From: Flavobacterium weaverense
Lineage (GTDB): Bacteria > Bacteroidota > Bacteroidia > Flavobacteriales > Flavobacteriaceae
Direction of reading: 5' to 3'
DNA length: 64,000 nt
Assembly: GCF_003688495.1 (NCBI RefSeq)
Contig: NZ_REFH01000010.1
Span: 434,001 to 498,000, forward strand
Shown here: positions 1 to 8,181 of the stretch, piece after piece
Position numbering within the stretch: position 1 is the first letter of the stretch
Layout of the letters: each line of letters begins with the position of its first letter
The notes under the pieces: generated by a model
What the model saw: the letters and a program-made list of their open reading frames with translations, nothing else
Database searches by the model: none
Told to the model about the DNA's origin: nothing
Program-made: the position numbers and the translations under genes

Positions 1-18
1 GATTTTAGAAATAGGTAA

Positions 19-888
19 TTATTTGGTTTTAATCTTAGACCAAAGGTACATTAGCGCTTTGACAAAGGCGAATGAAAGTATTGCGCCAACTATTCCTGCG
101 AGAAATTCGCCTACAAACTGCGGTAAGCTTTGCACTAAATGATGCACGTATTCTATTTTGTGTACAAATATTCCGCCAGCTACTGATATTAAAGCGATTG
201 TTCCTACAAAGGCTAGACCTTTAATAACTAATGGAAGTAAACGGATTAATTGTTTTCCTATATACTTAGCAGTTTTAGAATCTTTTTTAAGTAATACCAT
301 TCCAAAATCGTCCATGCGGACAATAGCAGCTACGATTCCGTAAACTCCTACGGTGGCGAGTAAGGCTACAAAGGTTACAACCATTACTTGGGTGGCAATG
401 GGTTTTCCTTCTACACTTCCTAATGCTATGATCACGATTTCGACTGATAGTATGAAGTCGGTTACGATGGCTGCTTTTACTTTTTGCTTTTCTAGAACTA
501 AAACTTCTTCGGGTGTTAGCTCTGCGGCATCAGTAATTTTTTCAGCATGATCGTGCGGTACAATGTACTCGTATATTTTTTCGGCTCCTTCATAGGCGAG
601 ATAAACGGCACCCAAAATAAGTACAACAGTAATTAGCCATGGTACGAAATAGCTTAATAGAAAAGCAAGTGGTAGAATTATTAACTTATTTAAAAATGAG
701 CCTTTAGTGATGGCCCATAATACTGGTATTTCTCTAGAGGAAACAAAACCAGATGCTTTTTCGGCATTTACGGCTAAATCATCGCCAAGTATTCCAGCCG
801 TTTTCTTAGTAGCGATCTTGCTCATTAATACCACATCATCCATAAGTGCAGCGATATCATCTAGTAATGCAAAAATTCCTGAAGCCAT
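19..888 (-). CDS. DUF808 family inner-membrane protein (YedI-like)
   Basis: A 289-residue protein that matches the DUF808/YedI family from its opening (MASGIFALLDDIAALMDDV) and its several long hydrophobic segments. The segments lie at about residues 70-95, 145-190, 215-245 and 260-280, so it is a multi-pass inner-membrane protein. The family's biochemical role is unknown; nothing in the sequence shows a catalytic site. It lies three bases downstream of the dienelactone hydrolase gene on the same strand, so the two are probably co-transcribed. The family assignment is confident; function is not claimed. Confidence 0.85.
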   Translation of the reverse strand: MASGIFALLDDIAALMDDVVLMSKIATKKTAGILGDDLAVNAEKASGFVSSREIPVLWAITKGSFLNKLIILPLAFLLSYFVPWLITVVLILGAVYLAYEGAEKIYEYIVPHDHAEKITDAAELTPEEVLVLEKQKVKAAIVTDFILSVEIVIIALGSVEGKPIATQVMVVTFVALLATVGVYGIVAAIVRMDDFGMVLLKKDSKTAKYIGKQLIRLLPLVIKGLAFVGTIALISVAGGIFVHKIEYVHHLVQSLPQFVGEFLAGIVGAILSFAFVKALMYLWSKIKTK

Positions 889-891
889 AAT

Positions 892-1803
892 TTATTTCTT
901 ATTTAGTTTTTCTTTGAAAAAATAGATTGTTCGTTGCCATGATAGCGTAGCAGCTGCTTCGTCATATCGAGGAGTTGTATTGTTGTGAAAGCCGTGATTG
1001 ACTGCGGGATAAATAAAAGCAGTATTTTCCACTTTATTTTTATTGAGAATGGTTTCAAATGCGGGCCAACCTTCATTTACTCTTGTATCTAATCCAGCAT
1101 AATGTAATAGGAGTGGAGTTTTGATATTCTCAGCTTCGTCGGGAGTGGGTTGTCCACCGTAATAAGGTACGGCTGCATTAAGTTCTGTTATTCTGACTGC
1201 CATCATTGCAGCAATCCAACCACCAAAGCAGAATCCAACAACGCCAACTTGCCCGTTACAATCCTTATGTGACCTTAAAAAGTTATAAGCTGCGATAAAA
1301 TCCTCAAGCATTTCTTCGCGAGTTCGCTTTTTTTGTAATTCTCTTCCATCATCATCATTTCCAGGATAACCGCCCAAAGGTGATAGCGCATCAGGGGCCA
1401 ATGTAATAAATCCTTCCATTGCGGCTCTGCGTCCCACATCTTCAATGTATGGATTGAGTCCGCGGTTTTCATGGACCACAATAATGCCGGGTAATTTCTT
1501 ATTAGATTTTGCTGGTTGTGATAAAAGTCCTTTGATTGAGCCTCCGCCTTTTGGCGAATTGTATGTAATAAATGCTGATTTCAGTCGGGGATCATCTGAT
1601 TTTATCAAAATAGAATCCAAATAATTAGGGGTCATGAAACTAAGTAATGACGGAAGCGTTAGCGCACCAACGGCAAACAAGGATAGTTTTTCAACAAATT
1701 GTCGTCTCTCTATTTTATTGTGGGCGTAATCATCGTATAAGTCAAATACTTCTTGACTTATATCTTCTTTGGTTAGTTTGTTCATTTCTAATTTTTCAGA
1801 CAC
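892..1803 (-). CDS. Dienelactone hydrolase family protein with Tat-like leader
   Basis: A 303-residue alpha/beta hydrolase of the dienelactone hydrolase family. The nucleophile elbow carries cysteine (GVVGFCFGGW), as is typical of this family, and a late histidine sits in VNHGFHN. The N-terminus has an extension with twin arginines (ERRQFVEKL) followed by a hydrophobic stretch (about residues 38-55), which looks like a Tat signal or a membrane anchor. That would place the hydrolase outside the cytoplasm. The natural substrate is unknown; the name describes the fold, not a proven reaction. A second start codon six residues in is also possible. It is the first gene of a likely two-gene unit with the DUF808 gene. 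Confidence 0.85.
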   Translation of the reverse strand: MSEKLEMNKLTKEDISQEVFDLYDDYAHNKIERRQFVEKLSLFAVGALTLPSLLSFMTPNYLDSILIKSDDPRLKSAFITYNSPKGGGSIKGLLSQPAKSNKKLPGIIVVHENRGLNPYIEDVGRRAAMEGFITLAPDALSPLGGYPGNDDDGRELQKKRTREEMLEDFIAAYNFLRSHKDCNGQVGVVGFCFGGWIAAMMAVRITELNAAVPYYGGQPTPDEAENIKTPLLLHYAGLDTRVNEGWPAFETILNKNKVENTAFIYPAVNHGFHNNTTPRYDEAAATLSWQRTIYFFKEKLNKK

Positions 1804-2355
1804 CTAATGTAAGAAAAAAACTTTTTTTGATGCAATACTAATATTGTTAATGTTTTAGTTAAATGATGGCGATGATTAAAAAGTTTTTTAAGAGGGAAAA
1901 GAGTGTAGTTTAGGTAAGAGGTATGTAATTGTATTTAGTTTTACAATGTGATTTTTTAGCCACAGATTATTATGATTTAAAGGATTACTTTTTTAATAAT
2001 TTGAGAATTAGTGGAAGTTGAGAGTATCAGGGTAAGCTAAGTCCATATTTTTATTTTTTAAATACATCTTTATCATTTAACTGTAGTTAGAATGTAAAGC
2101 TATTTTAAAGTAGTAAGATTCTTGAAACAGATTATTCTGATTATCATAATTTTAGATTTGGAAATGGTTATTATTGAAGCTTTTGATATCTTACTTTAGC
2201 ATCTACTCTTATTATTTTTGCAACAGATTAATTTATCTATAAAAAAGTAGGAAATTTTTTTTTTTGGTTTTGTTTAACCTTTTTGGTTTAAAAACGAACT
2301 TTTTTGCAAAGTTTAGAGTGTATTGCGAGGTTTGTAATGAAATTTATTTTACATT
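1804..2355. other. Intergenic region between divergent genes
   Basis: About 550 bases of very AT-rich DNA with no convincing gene. It contains a degenerate CACAGATTA-type stretch near 1960-1990 and again near 2125, resembling the short repeats seen near 8270 and 8550. Its right end holds the upstream sequence of the MerR-type regulator, described separately. Confidence 0.5.
2268..2285 (+). promoter_or_regulatory. Upstream copy of the crtI promoter motif
   Basis: The 18-base stretch TTTTGTTTAACCTTTTTG differs at one base from 3278-3295 in the crtI promoter (TTTTGTTTAATCTTTTTG). It contains one TGTTTAA half-site (2271-2277) but lacks a good matching right half at the expected spacing. It could be an extra regulator-binding site upstream of the MerR gene. 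This is inferred from sequence similarity only. Confidence 0.45.
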
Positions 2356-2387
2356 TGTTTAATAAATTTGAAGTAACGATGAACAAT
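2356..2387 (+). promoter_or_regulatory. Candidate promoter and autoregulatory operator of the MerR gene
   Basis: TGTTTAA (2356-2362) is followed after 17 bases by TGAACAAT (2380-2387), which matches 6 of 8 bases of the right half-site TAAACAAA found at crtI. A perfect Bacteroidota -7 element, TAAATTTG (2363-2370), lies between the half-sites. It ends eight bases before the ATG at 2379, so the transcript would be leaderless or nearly so. The right half-site overlaps the start codon. A bound regulator would block RNA polymerase. No good -33 TTG was found at standard spacing. Confidence 0.5.
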
Positions 2388-3275
2388 ATAAAAAATGTAT
2401 TCAGCATTAAGGATCTGGAGAACCTTTCGGGGATAAAAGCGCATACGATACGAATCTGGGAAAAGCGATATGATATTTTGCAACCCATGCGTACCGATAC
2501 GAACATTAGATTATATGATTTGGCCAGCCTACAAAAGCTTTTAAATATCACATTGTTACATGATTATGGATATAAAATATCAAAAATAGCTACTTACCCG
2601 CAGGACAAAATACCATCATTAGTACGCGAAATAATTTCGAATAAAACAGCTAAAAGTCATGCGATTAGTGAGCTGAAAATGTCGATGATGAATTTTGATC
2701 AGGAGTTATTTTTCAATACATACAACTGGCTTATCGCTGAAAAATCATTCAAAGAAATCTTTCATCAGGTTTTTATTCCATTAATGAACGAATTAGGTCT
2801 GTTATGGCAATCTGATACGATTACACCAGCACATGAGCATTTCATAAGTTACCTAATTAAACAAAAATTATTAGTTAATACTGAGAAATTACAAGTACTA
2901 AAACCGAGTAAAACGGATAAGGTTTTTGTTCTTTCTTTACCAATGAACGAAATTCACGAATTAGGTTTGATGTATCTAAATTATGAAATTTTGTTACAAG
3001 GTTATAAGACGATTTATTTAGGCGAAAGCATGCCAGTCGATAACTTAAAGCATTTAAAAAAGCATTTTGATTCAATTGTTTATGTTTCTTATCTTACAGT
3101 TCAACCAGAACGTGATTTACTTGACGGATATATCAATAAAATGTCAGAAGAATTAGTTGATGATACTACAGAATTATGGTATATTGGTAGAATGGTAGAA
3201 TTTATAAAAAGAGATGGACTTTCAGAGAATATTTCGATTTTTGCCTCTATTGGCGATTTAGTAAATCAAATTTAG
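2379..3275 (+). CDS. carH: MerR-family transcriptional regulator, CarH/LitR-type B12 photoreceptor
   Basis: A 298-residue regulator. Residues 7-75 form a MerR-type winged helix (FSIKDLENLSGIKAHTIRIWEKRY). The rest matches the two-part cobalamin-binding region of CarH. It has the W-x9-EH signature (W143, E153-H154) and the E-x-H-x-x-G motif (E191, H193, G196), whose histidine is the lower axial cobalt ligand in CarH. In that family, adenosylcobalamin holds the tetramer on DNA in the dark and light breaks it. The start at 2379 was chosen because the MerR domain begins there and a -7 element lies just upstream; the frame is also open further 5'. It sits directly upstream of crtI. B12 binding and light sensing are inferred from conserved residues. 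Confidence 0.85.
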   Translation: MNNIKNVFSIKDLENLSGIKAHTIRIWEKRYDILQPMRTDTNIRLYDLASLQKLLNITLLHDYGYKISKIATYPQDKIPSLVREIISNKTAKSHAISELKMSMMNFDQELFFNTYNWLIAEKSFKEIFHQVFIPLMNELGLLWQSDTITPAHEHFISYLIKQKLLVNTEKLQVLKPSKTDKVFVLSLPMNEIHELGLMYLNYEILLQGYKTIYLGESMPVDNLKHLKKHFDSIVYVSYLTVQPERDLLDGYINKMSEELVDDTTELWYIGRMVEFIKRDGLSENISIFASIGDLVNQI

Positions 3276-3277
3276 TA

Positions 3278-3312
3278 TTTTGTTTAATCTTTTTGTATAT
3301 TTGCTAAACAAA
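3278..3312 (+). promoter_or_regulatory. crtI promoter with inverted-repeat operator
   Basis: A perfect 8-base inverted repeat, TTTGTTTA (3279-3286) and TAAACAAA (3305-3312), brackets a -7 element TATATTTG (3296-3303). The ATG of crtI starts at 3312, eight bases after the -7 element, so the mRNA would be leaderless or nearly so. The core TGTTTAA-N17-TAAACAAA is identical to the one between the TetR and TIGR01777 genes. It is a candidate operator for the CarH-like regulator encoded just upstream. Base identity is seen directly; protein binding is inferred. Confidence 0.65.
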
Positions 3313-4781
3313 TGAAACATACAATTACAATTATAGGTTCGGGATTTTCAGCAATGGCAGCATCTTGCTATTTGGCTAAAAGCGGACATCAAGTTACCGT
3401 TTACGAAAAAAATTCAAGTATTGGTGGTCGTGCCAGACAGTTAAAAAGAGAAGGTTTTACATTTGACATGGGGCCGAGCTGGTACTGGATGCCGGATGTA
3501 TTCGAACGATTTTTTGCTGATTTTGGAAAGAAAACTACAGATTATTATGAGTTAATAAAGCTGTCACCAGCGTACCGCGTGTATTATGGAATTGATGATT
3601 TTATTACTATCGCTGATAATTTAGAAGAAATTATTACTTCATTTGAAGCAATTGAAAATGGTAGTGGAAAGTTATTGAAAAACTTTATGGCTGAAGCCAA
3701 AAGTAATTATGATATTGCTATAAAAGAATTAGTGTATCGTCCGGGTGTTTCTCCTCTAGAATTGATTACTCCTGAAACTGCTATGAAAGTAGGACAGTTT
3801 TTTAGTAATATCAGTAAGGACGTTAGAAAGAAGTTTAAAAATAAAAGATTAATTCAAATTCTAGAATTTCCGGTTTTATTTCTTGGCGCAAAGCCATCAG
3901 ATACACCCTCATTTTATAGTTTTATGAATTATGCTGATTTTGGTTTAGGTACTTGGCACCCAAAAACAGGAATGTTTGACGTAGTTCGTGCTATGGAAAC
4001 ATTAGCAAGAGAATTGGGAGTGCAGTTTGTTATGAATGCCAATATTGAAAAGATAATCGTTGAGAATAAAACGGCTAAAGCGATTGTTGTTAATGGAAAA
4101 AGAATTGATTCTGATTTAGTGTTAAGTGGTGCAGATTATCAACATACAGAGACTTTATTGGATCAGGAACACAGAGCCTATTCAGAGAAATACTGGGACA
4201 GCCGCGTGTTTGCACCTTCGTCATTGTTGTTTTATGTTGGTTTCAACAAAAAAATAGAAAATATATCACATCATGCTTTATTCTTTGATGTTGATTTTTA
4301 CCAGCATGCAAGAGATATTTATGATGAGCCGCAATGGCCTGCAGAACCTTTGTTTTATGCTAACTTTCCATCGGTAACTGATAAAACTGCTGCTCCTGAA
4401 GGAATGGAATCTGGATTTTTTCTAGTGCCATTAGCGCCTGGGATAAATGACACTGAAGCCTTACGTGAAGAATATTTTGATAAGATAATGGATCGTTTTG
4501 AGTCGCTGACAAAGCAAAGTGTCAGAAATAATATTATATTTAAACAATCGTTTTGCAAAAATGATTTTGTTTCTGAATACAACTCATACAAAGGGAATGC
4601 TTATGGAATGGCGAATACGCTGTTGCAAACTGCATTTTTGAGACCGAAGTTAAAGAGTAAAAAAGTTAAGAATTTATATTTTACGGGACAATTAACTGTT
4701 CCAGGACCAGGAGTTCCACCTGCATTAATTTCTGGAAAATTAGTGTCGGAATTAATTAATAAGCAATTTTCAGAGCAATAA
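3312..4781 (+). CDS. crtI: Phytoene desaturase / carotenoid dehydrogenase
   Basis: A 489-residue FAD-dependent desaturase that would convert phytoene to lycopene or related desaturated carotenes at the membrane. The N-terminus has the dinucleotide-binding motif (IIGSGFSAMAAS), then IGGRARQ and FDMGPSWYW. The C-terminus carries the family signature LYFTGQLTVPGPGVPPA. Length is usual for CrtI. It follows the MerR gene by 36 bases, under its own promoter and operator, and leads the carotenoid operon; crtB begins one base after its stop. Assignment is secure; the exact number of desaturations cannot be read from sequence. Confidence 0.95.
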   Translation: MKHTITIIGSGFSAMAASCYLAKSGHQVTVYEKNSSIGGRARQLKREGFTFDMGPSWYWMPDVFERFFADFGKKTTDYYELIKLSPAYRVYYGIDDFITIADNLEEIITSFEAIENGSGKLLKNFMAEAKSNYDIAIKELVYRPGVSPLELITPETAMKVGQFFSNISKDVRKKFKNKRLIQILEFPVLFLGAKPSDTPSFYSFMNYADFGLGTWHPKTGMFDVVRAMETLARELGVQFVMNANIEKIIVENKTAKAIVVNGKRIDSDLVLSGADYQHTETLLDQEHRAYSEKYWDSRVFAPSSLLFYVGFNKKIENISHHALFFDVDFYQHARDIYDEPQWPAEPLFYANFPSVTDKTAAPEGMESGFFLVPLAPGINDTEALREEYFDKIMDRFESLTKQSVRNNIIFKQSFCKNDFVSEYNSYKGNAYGMANTLLQTAFLRPKLKSKKVKNLYFTGQLTVPGPGVPPALISGKLVSELINKQFSEQ

Positions 4782-4782
4782 T

Positions 4783-5625
4783 ATGAAGCAATTATTTGAC
4801 GATGTATCTTTTAAGTGTAGTAAGCTAGTTACTAAAAACTATAGCACTTCTTTTTCTTTGGCGGTATATATGTTGTCGCCAAGTATTAGAGACGCCATCT
4901 ATAGCATCTATGGATTTGTTCGTTTTGCGGATGAAATTGTGGATAGTTTTCATGGTTTTGAAAAGGAAGATTTAATTACCGAGTTTGAAGAAGACTATTA
5001 CAAAGCTTTTGATAGAGGAATTAGTTTGAATCCAATATTGAATTCTTTCCAACAAACAGTTAAGGAATACAACATCACTGACGATTTGATTCAGGCGTTT
5101 TTACGTAGTATGAAGTTAGATTTGATAAAGTCAGATTACCACAGCAAAGAAGAATATGATGCGTATATTTACGGGTCGGCTGACGTTGTCGGTTTGATGT
5201 GTCTTAAAGTTTTTGTAGCTGGTGACAATGAACGTTATAATCAGCTTAAAGATGAAGCGATGCGTTTAGGTTCAGCATTCCAAAAAGTGAATTTTCTACG
5301 TGATTTAAAGGATGATAATTTAGTTTTAAATCGTAATTATTTTCCTGGTGTTGATTTGAATTCATTTGATGAAAATGCGAAAACAGCAATCATTAATGAG
5401 ATTAATGAAGATTTTAGAGTGGCTTATGAAGGGATTGTAAAATTACCTATCGAAGCAAAATTTGGTGTTTACACTGCTTTTGTATATTACAAAAAACTGC
5501 TTAAAAAATTAGAAAACACACCTTGTGAAGAAATAGGAAGCGCAAGAATCAGGGTTTCTAATTATACTAAAGCGGGACTTTTAGCAAGGTCTTTTGTGTC
5601 TTACAAATTAAAGTTAGTGCAATAA
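4783..5625 (+). CDS. crtB: Phytoene synthase
   Basis: A 280-residue squalene/phytoene synthase that condenses two geranylgeranyl diphosphates to phytoene. Both aspartate-rich metal-binding motifs are visible: D50-E-I-V-D54 and D174-L-K-D-D178 within QKVNFLRDLKDD. Length matches the short bacterial form. It begins one base after the crtI stop, so the two are surely one transcript. Squalene-synthesising relatives exist, but the crtI-crtB-crtZ context makes phytoene synthesis the clear reading. Confidence 0.95.
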   Translation: MKQLFDDVSFKCSKLVTKNYSTSFSLAVYMLSPSIRDAIYSIYGFVRFADEIVDSFHGFEKEDLITEFEEDYYKAFDRGISLNPILNSFQQTVKEYNITDDLIQAFLRSMKLDLIKSDYHSKEEYDAYIYGSADVVGLMCLKVFVAGDNERYNQLKDEAMRLGSAFQKVNFLRDLKDDNLVLNRNYFPGVDLNSFDENAKTAIINEINEDFRVAYEGIVKLPIEAKFGVYTAFVYYKKLLKKLENTPCEEIGSARIRVSNYTKAGLLARSFVSYKLKLVQ

Positions 5626-5670
5626 GCTGTTAGTTTTTTAAAGGAATTTTAAATTAAATAGAGAATAGAA

Positions 5671-6111
5671 ATGATATTTTTTCTGATTTTTTTCGGTACT
5701 TTTTTAATAATGGAATGTGTTACTTGGTTAACGCATAAGTACGTAATGCACGGATCAATGTGGTATTTCCACGCAGATCACCACCAACCAAAATATGCCA
5801 ACGTTTTCGAACGAAATGATGTGTTTTTTGTAATCTTTGCGATTCCTAGTATAGCACTTTTTTACTTTGGTGTAGAAGGAGGATTGAATTATTTATTCTT
5901 CATCGGCTTGGGTATAATGTTTTATGGTTTTTGCTATTTTATGATACATGATGTATTAATTCACCAGCGTTTTAAATGGTTCAAGCACACTAACAACAAA
6001 TATTTAATTGGGCTTAGAAAAGCACACAAAGTACATCACAAGCACTTAGGCAAAGAGCACGGAGAATGCTTCGGGATGCTTTTCGTTCCTTTCAAGTATT
6101 ATAAAATTTAA
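5671..6111 (+). CDS. crtZ: Beta-carotene hydroxylase
   Basis: A 146-residue integral-membrane di-iron hydroxylase of the CrtZ/fatty-acid-hydroxylase superfamily. It has the expected histidine clusters: HKYVMHG, FHADHHQP, HDVLIHQ and HKVHHKHLG. It would hydroxylate beta-carotene rings to give zeaxanthin, the usual yellow pigment of flavobacteria. It follows crtB by 45 bases in the same operon. Its substrate needs a lycopene cyclase, and none is encoded in this window, so the cyclase must be elsewhere if the pathway is complete. Confidence 0.92.
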   Translation: MIFFLIFFGTFLIMECVTWLTHKYVMHGSMWYFHADHHQPKYANVFERNDVFFVIFAIPSIALFYFGVEGGLNYLFFIGLGIMFYGFCYFMIHDVLIHQRFKWFKHTNNKYLIGLRKAHKVHHKHLGKEHGECFGMLFVPFKYYKI

Positions 6112-6424
6112 ACGGTTTTAAGCTAGATATTTTATTACAAATAACAGATGTAGAATTAAGTAATTAATTTTTGATAATTTGTGTAATTTGTGGTTATAAA
6201 ACATTAAAATCTTTTTCTAATATAGCATCATTTTTATCATGGCGTTACACCGCTTTCACTCTCCGACAAATCGGAAGTGATAGCGGTGTTGGGCTATCCG
6301 TTCCCGCTTTTTTATACCTAGCAAAAGCCAATTATACAAAGACCTCCACGTTACCTGCCGTGCTTTAGGCATGGTCCCACACGTGGCTCACAGATTTCAT
6401 CAACATTTTTCTTAAAAATCAATC
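6112..6424. other. Gene-free spacer in the carotenoid operon
   Basis: A 313-base gap, much larger than others in this run. It holds a degenerate TTTGTGTAATTTGTGG stretch (about 6178-6194), a strong hairpin repeat (6247-6289), and a more GC-rich tail including GGGCTATCCG and CCACACGTGG. Its composition differs from the flanking genes. I see no real gene; an open frame across the hairpin has no recognisable product. Confidence 0.55.
6247..6289. repeat. Long hairpin, probable dispersed intergenic repeat
   Basis: The left arm begins ACACCGCT and the right arm ends AGCGGTGT. They pair through TTCACT and AGTGAT down to an inner TCCGA-CAAA-TCGGA hairpin, with one mismatch and one bulge. The GC-rich stem and the following GGGCTATCCG resemble the dispersed intergenic repeats I associate with flavobacterial genomes. 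It has no T-run directly after it, so a simple terminator role is less likely. Copy number cannot be checked in this window. Confidence 0.55.
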
Positions 6425-6886
6425 ATGAAAATTTACAAACAAGAAACCGTTCAGCACGTAAACGCAACAGTAGAGGAATGCTGGGTTTTTTTCTCAAATC
6501 CGCAAAATCTACAAAAGATAACTCCTGAAGGAATGGGTTTTCAAATCACAGATTTCGATCATAAATCGATGTATCCAGGACAGATAATTCAATATAAAGT
6601 AACGCCACTTTTTGGTATCACATTATCTTGGATGACACTGATTACAAACGTTAAAGAAAATAGTTATTTTATAGATGAGCAGAAGTTTGGGCCTTACAGT
6701 TTTTGGCATCACAAGCATTTCTTCGAAGCAACTGCAACAGGTACAAAAATGACTGATGTTGTTCATTATGGTTTACCGCTTGGTTTCATAGGTCGTATTA
6801 TGAATACATTAGTGGTTAAGAATAAATTAAAATCTATTTTCGAATACCGCGTAACTAAGGTGGACGAAATGTTTAATGGAAAATAA
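6425..6886 (+). CDS. SRPBCC (START-like) family protein
   Basis: A 153-residue protein with the SRPBCC/polyketide-cyclase-like fold pattern: an N-terminal strand with VNATVEECWVFFSNPQNLQKITP, a central strand series, and a C-terminal helix. Such proteins bind hydrophobic ligands in a cavity. Its stop overlaps the photolyase start (TAATG), so the two are translationally coupled. Its place between pigment genes and a photolyase suggests a part in the photoprotective programme, but the ligand is unknown. Confidence 0.8.
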   Translation: MKIYKQETVQHVNATVEECWVFFSNPQNLQKITPEGMGFQITDFDHKSMYPGQIIQYKVTPLFGITLSWMTLITNVKENSYFIDEQKFGPYSFWHHKHFFEATATGTKMTDVVHYGLPLGFIGRIMNTLVVKNKLKSIFEYRVTKVDEMFNGK

Positions 6887-8181
6887 TGAGCAAGCAAGAA
6901 GTTTCTTTTTTTTGGTTTAGACGTGATTTGCGTTTAGAAGATAACGTAGGTTTGTTTCATTCTTTGCAATCTAAATATCCCGTCATTCCTTTATTTATAT
7001 TTGACGATGCTATTGTAGAAAGTTTACCTGAGACTGATCCCAGAGTTGGTTTTATTCATGAAAATCTTTCAAAGATTAATGAGAAATTAAAAGAAAGTCA
7101 AAGCTCTATTTTAATTAAAAAAGGTAAAACGCTAAACGTTTGGCAAGCACTTTTAGAGGAGTACGACATCAAAGAAGTTTTCTTCAATAAAGATTACGAA
7201 CCTTACGCAATAAAAAGAGACGTACTCATCAGCGAACTATTAGAAAAAAATAGTGTTCTTTCTAGTTCATTTAAAGACCAAGTAATTTTTGAAGAAAAAG
7301 AAATTACAAAAGCTGATGGATTGCCATACACCGTTTATACCCCTTTTAAAAATAAATGGTTAGAGAAGTATAAAACAATGGCCCCTGTTGCTGAATACGA
7401 CAGTTTAAGCCTTCTGCAGAACTGCTTTAAGCGTAAATTCCATTTCCCTACATTAGAAGATATCGGTTTTAAAGAAAGTAAAATAAAAGTAAGAGATCAC
7501 AATTTAAAATTTGTTTCTAATTACCAAGACATACGCGATTTTCCAGCATTAGATAAGACTAGTTATTTATCAGCACATTTACGTTTTGGAACAGTAAGCA
7601 TCCGAAAATTGGTGAATTGGGCATTTCATAAAAACGATGTTTTTTTGAGTGAATTGATTTGGAGAGAATTTTTTATGCAAATCCTTTTTAGTTTTCCAAA
7701 AGTAGTTACTCAAAATTTTAAAGCTGCTTATGACGGAATCCAGTGGCGTAATAATGAAGAGGAATTTAAACGTTGGTGCAACGGAACAACAGGATATCCA
7801 ATGGTTGATGCAGGAATGCGCCAATTAAACGAAACTGGATACATGCACAATAGAGTTCGTATGGTTGTGGCTAGTTTTTTATGCAAGCATTTACTAATTC
7901 AATGGCAGTGGGGAGAAGCTTACTTCGCTGAAAAATTACTTGATTACGAAATGTCAGCTAACGTTGGGAATTGGCAATGGGCTGCAGGAACGGGTTGCGA
8001 TGCTGCACCATATTTTAGAGTATTTAATCCCGAAATCCAACAAAAGAAGTTTGACGAAAAGGGAGTGTACGTTCGTAAATGGATTAAAGAATTCGAATTA
8101 GGATACGGAAAACCCATGGTTGAACATGCTATGGCGAGAGACCGCGCAATTGTTACTTATAAGGCTGGAATTATAAAATAA
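6886..8181 (+). CDS. phrB: Deoxyribodipyrimidine photolyase, class I
   Basis: A 431-residue light-driven DNA repair enzyme that splits cyclobutane pyrimidine dimers. The N-terminal antenna domain starts FFWFRRDLRLEDN. The C-terminal FAD domain has WREFFMQILF, TGYPMVDAGMRQL, MHNRVRM and NVGNWQWAAGTGCDAAP, all standard for class I photolyases. It is coupled by a one-base overlap to the SRPBCC gene. It is one of three photolyase/cryptochrome family genes in this island. CPD specificity is inferred from family motifs. Confidence 0.9.
   Translation: MSKQEVSFFWFRRDLRLEDNVGLFHSLQSKYPVIPLFIFDDAIVESLPETDPRVGFIHENLSKINEKLKESQSSILIKKGKTLNVWQALLEEYDIKEVFFNKDYEPYAIKRDVLISELLEKNSVLSSSFKDQVIFEEKEITKADGLPYTVYTPFKNKWLEKYKTMAPVAEYDSLSLLQNCFKRKFHFPTLEDIGFKESKIKVRDHNLKFVSNYQDIRDFPALDKTSYLSAHLRFGTVSIRKLVNWAFHKNDVFLSELIWREFFMQILFSFPKVVTQNFKAAYDGIQWRNNEEEFKRWCNGTTGYPMVDAGMRQLNETGYMHNRVRMVVASFLCKHLLIQWQWGEAYFAEKLLDYEMSANVGNWQWAAGTGCDAAPYFRVFNPEIQQKKFDEKGVYVRKWIKEFELGYGKPMVEHAMARDRAIVTYKAGIIK

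Noticed and set aside
158-925. Several plus-strand open frames opposite the DUF808 gene
   Set aside because: They are antisense shadows with no recognisable protein pattern, while the minus-strand frame matches a known family over its full length.
2304-2378. A 25-codon N-terminal extension of the MerR-type regulator
   Set aside because: The MerR domain starts right after the ATG at 2379, and a promoter -7 element lies inside the would-be extension.
6171-6368. A 65-codon open frame in the crtZ-SRPBCC gap
   Set aside because: It runs through the hairpin repeat, its product has no family pattern, and its composition reflects the repeat rather than coding sequence.
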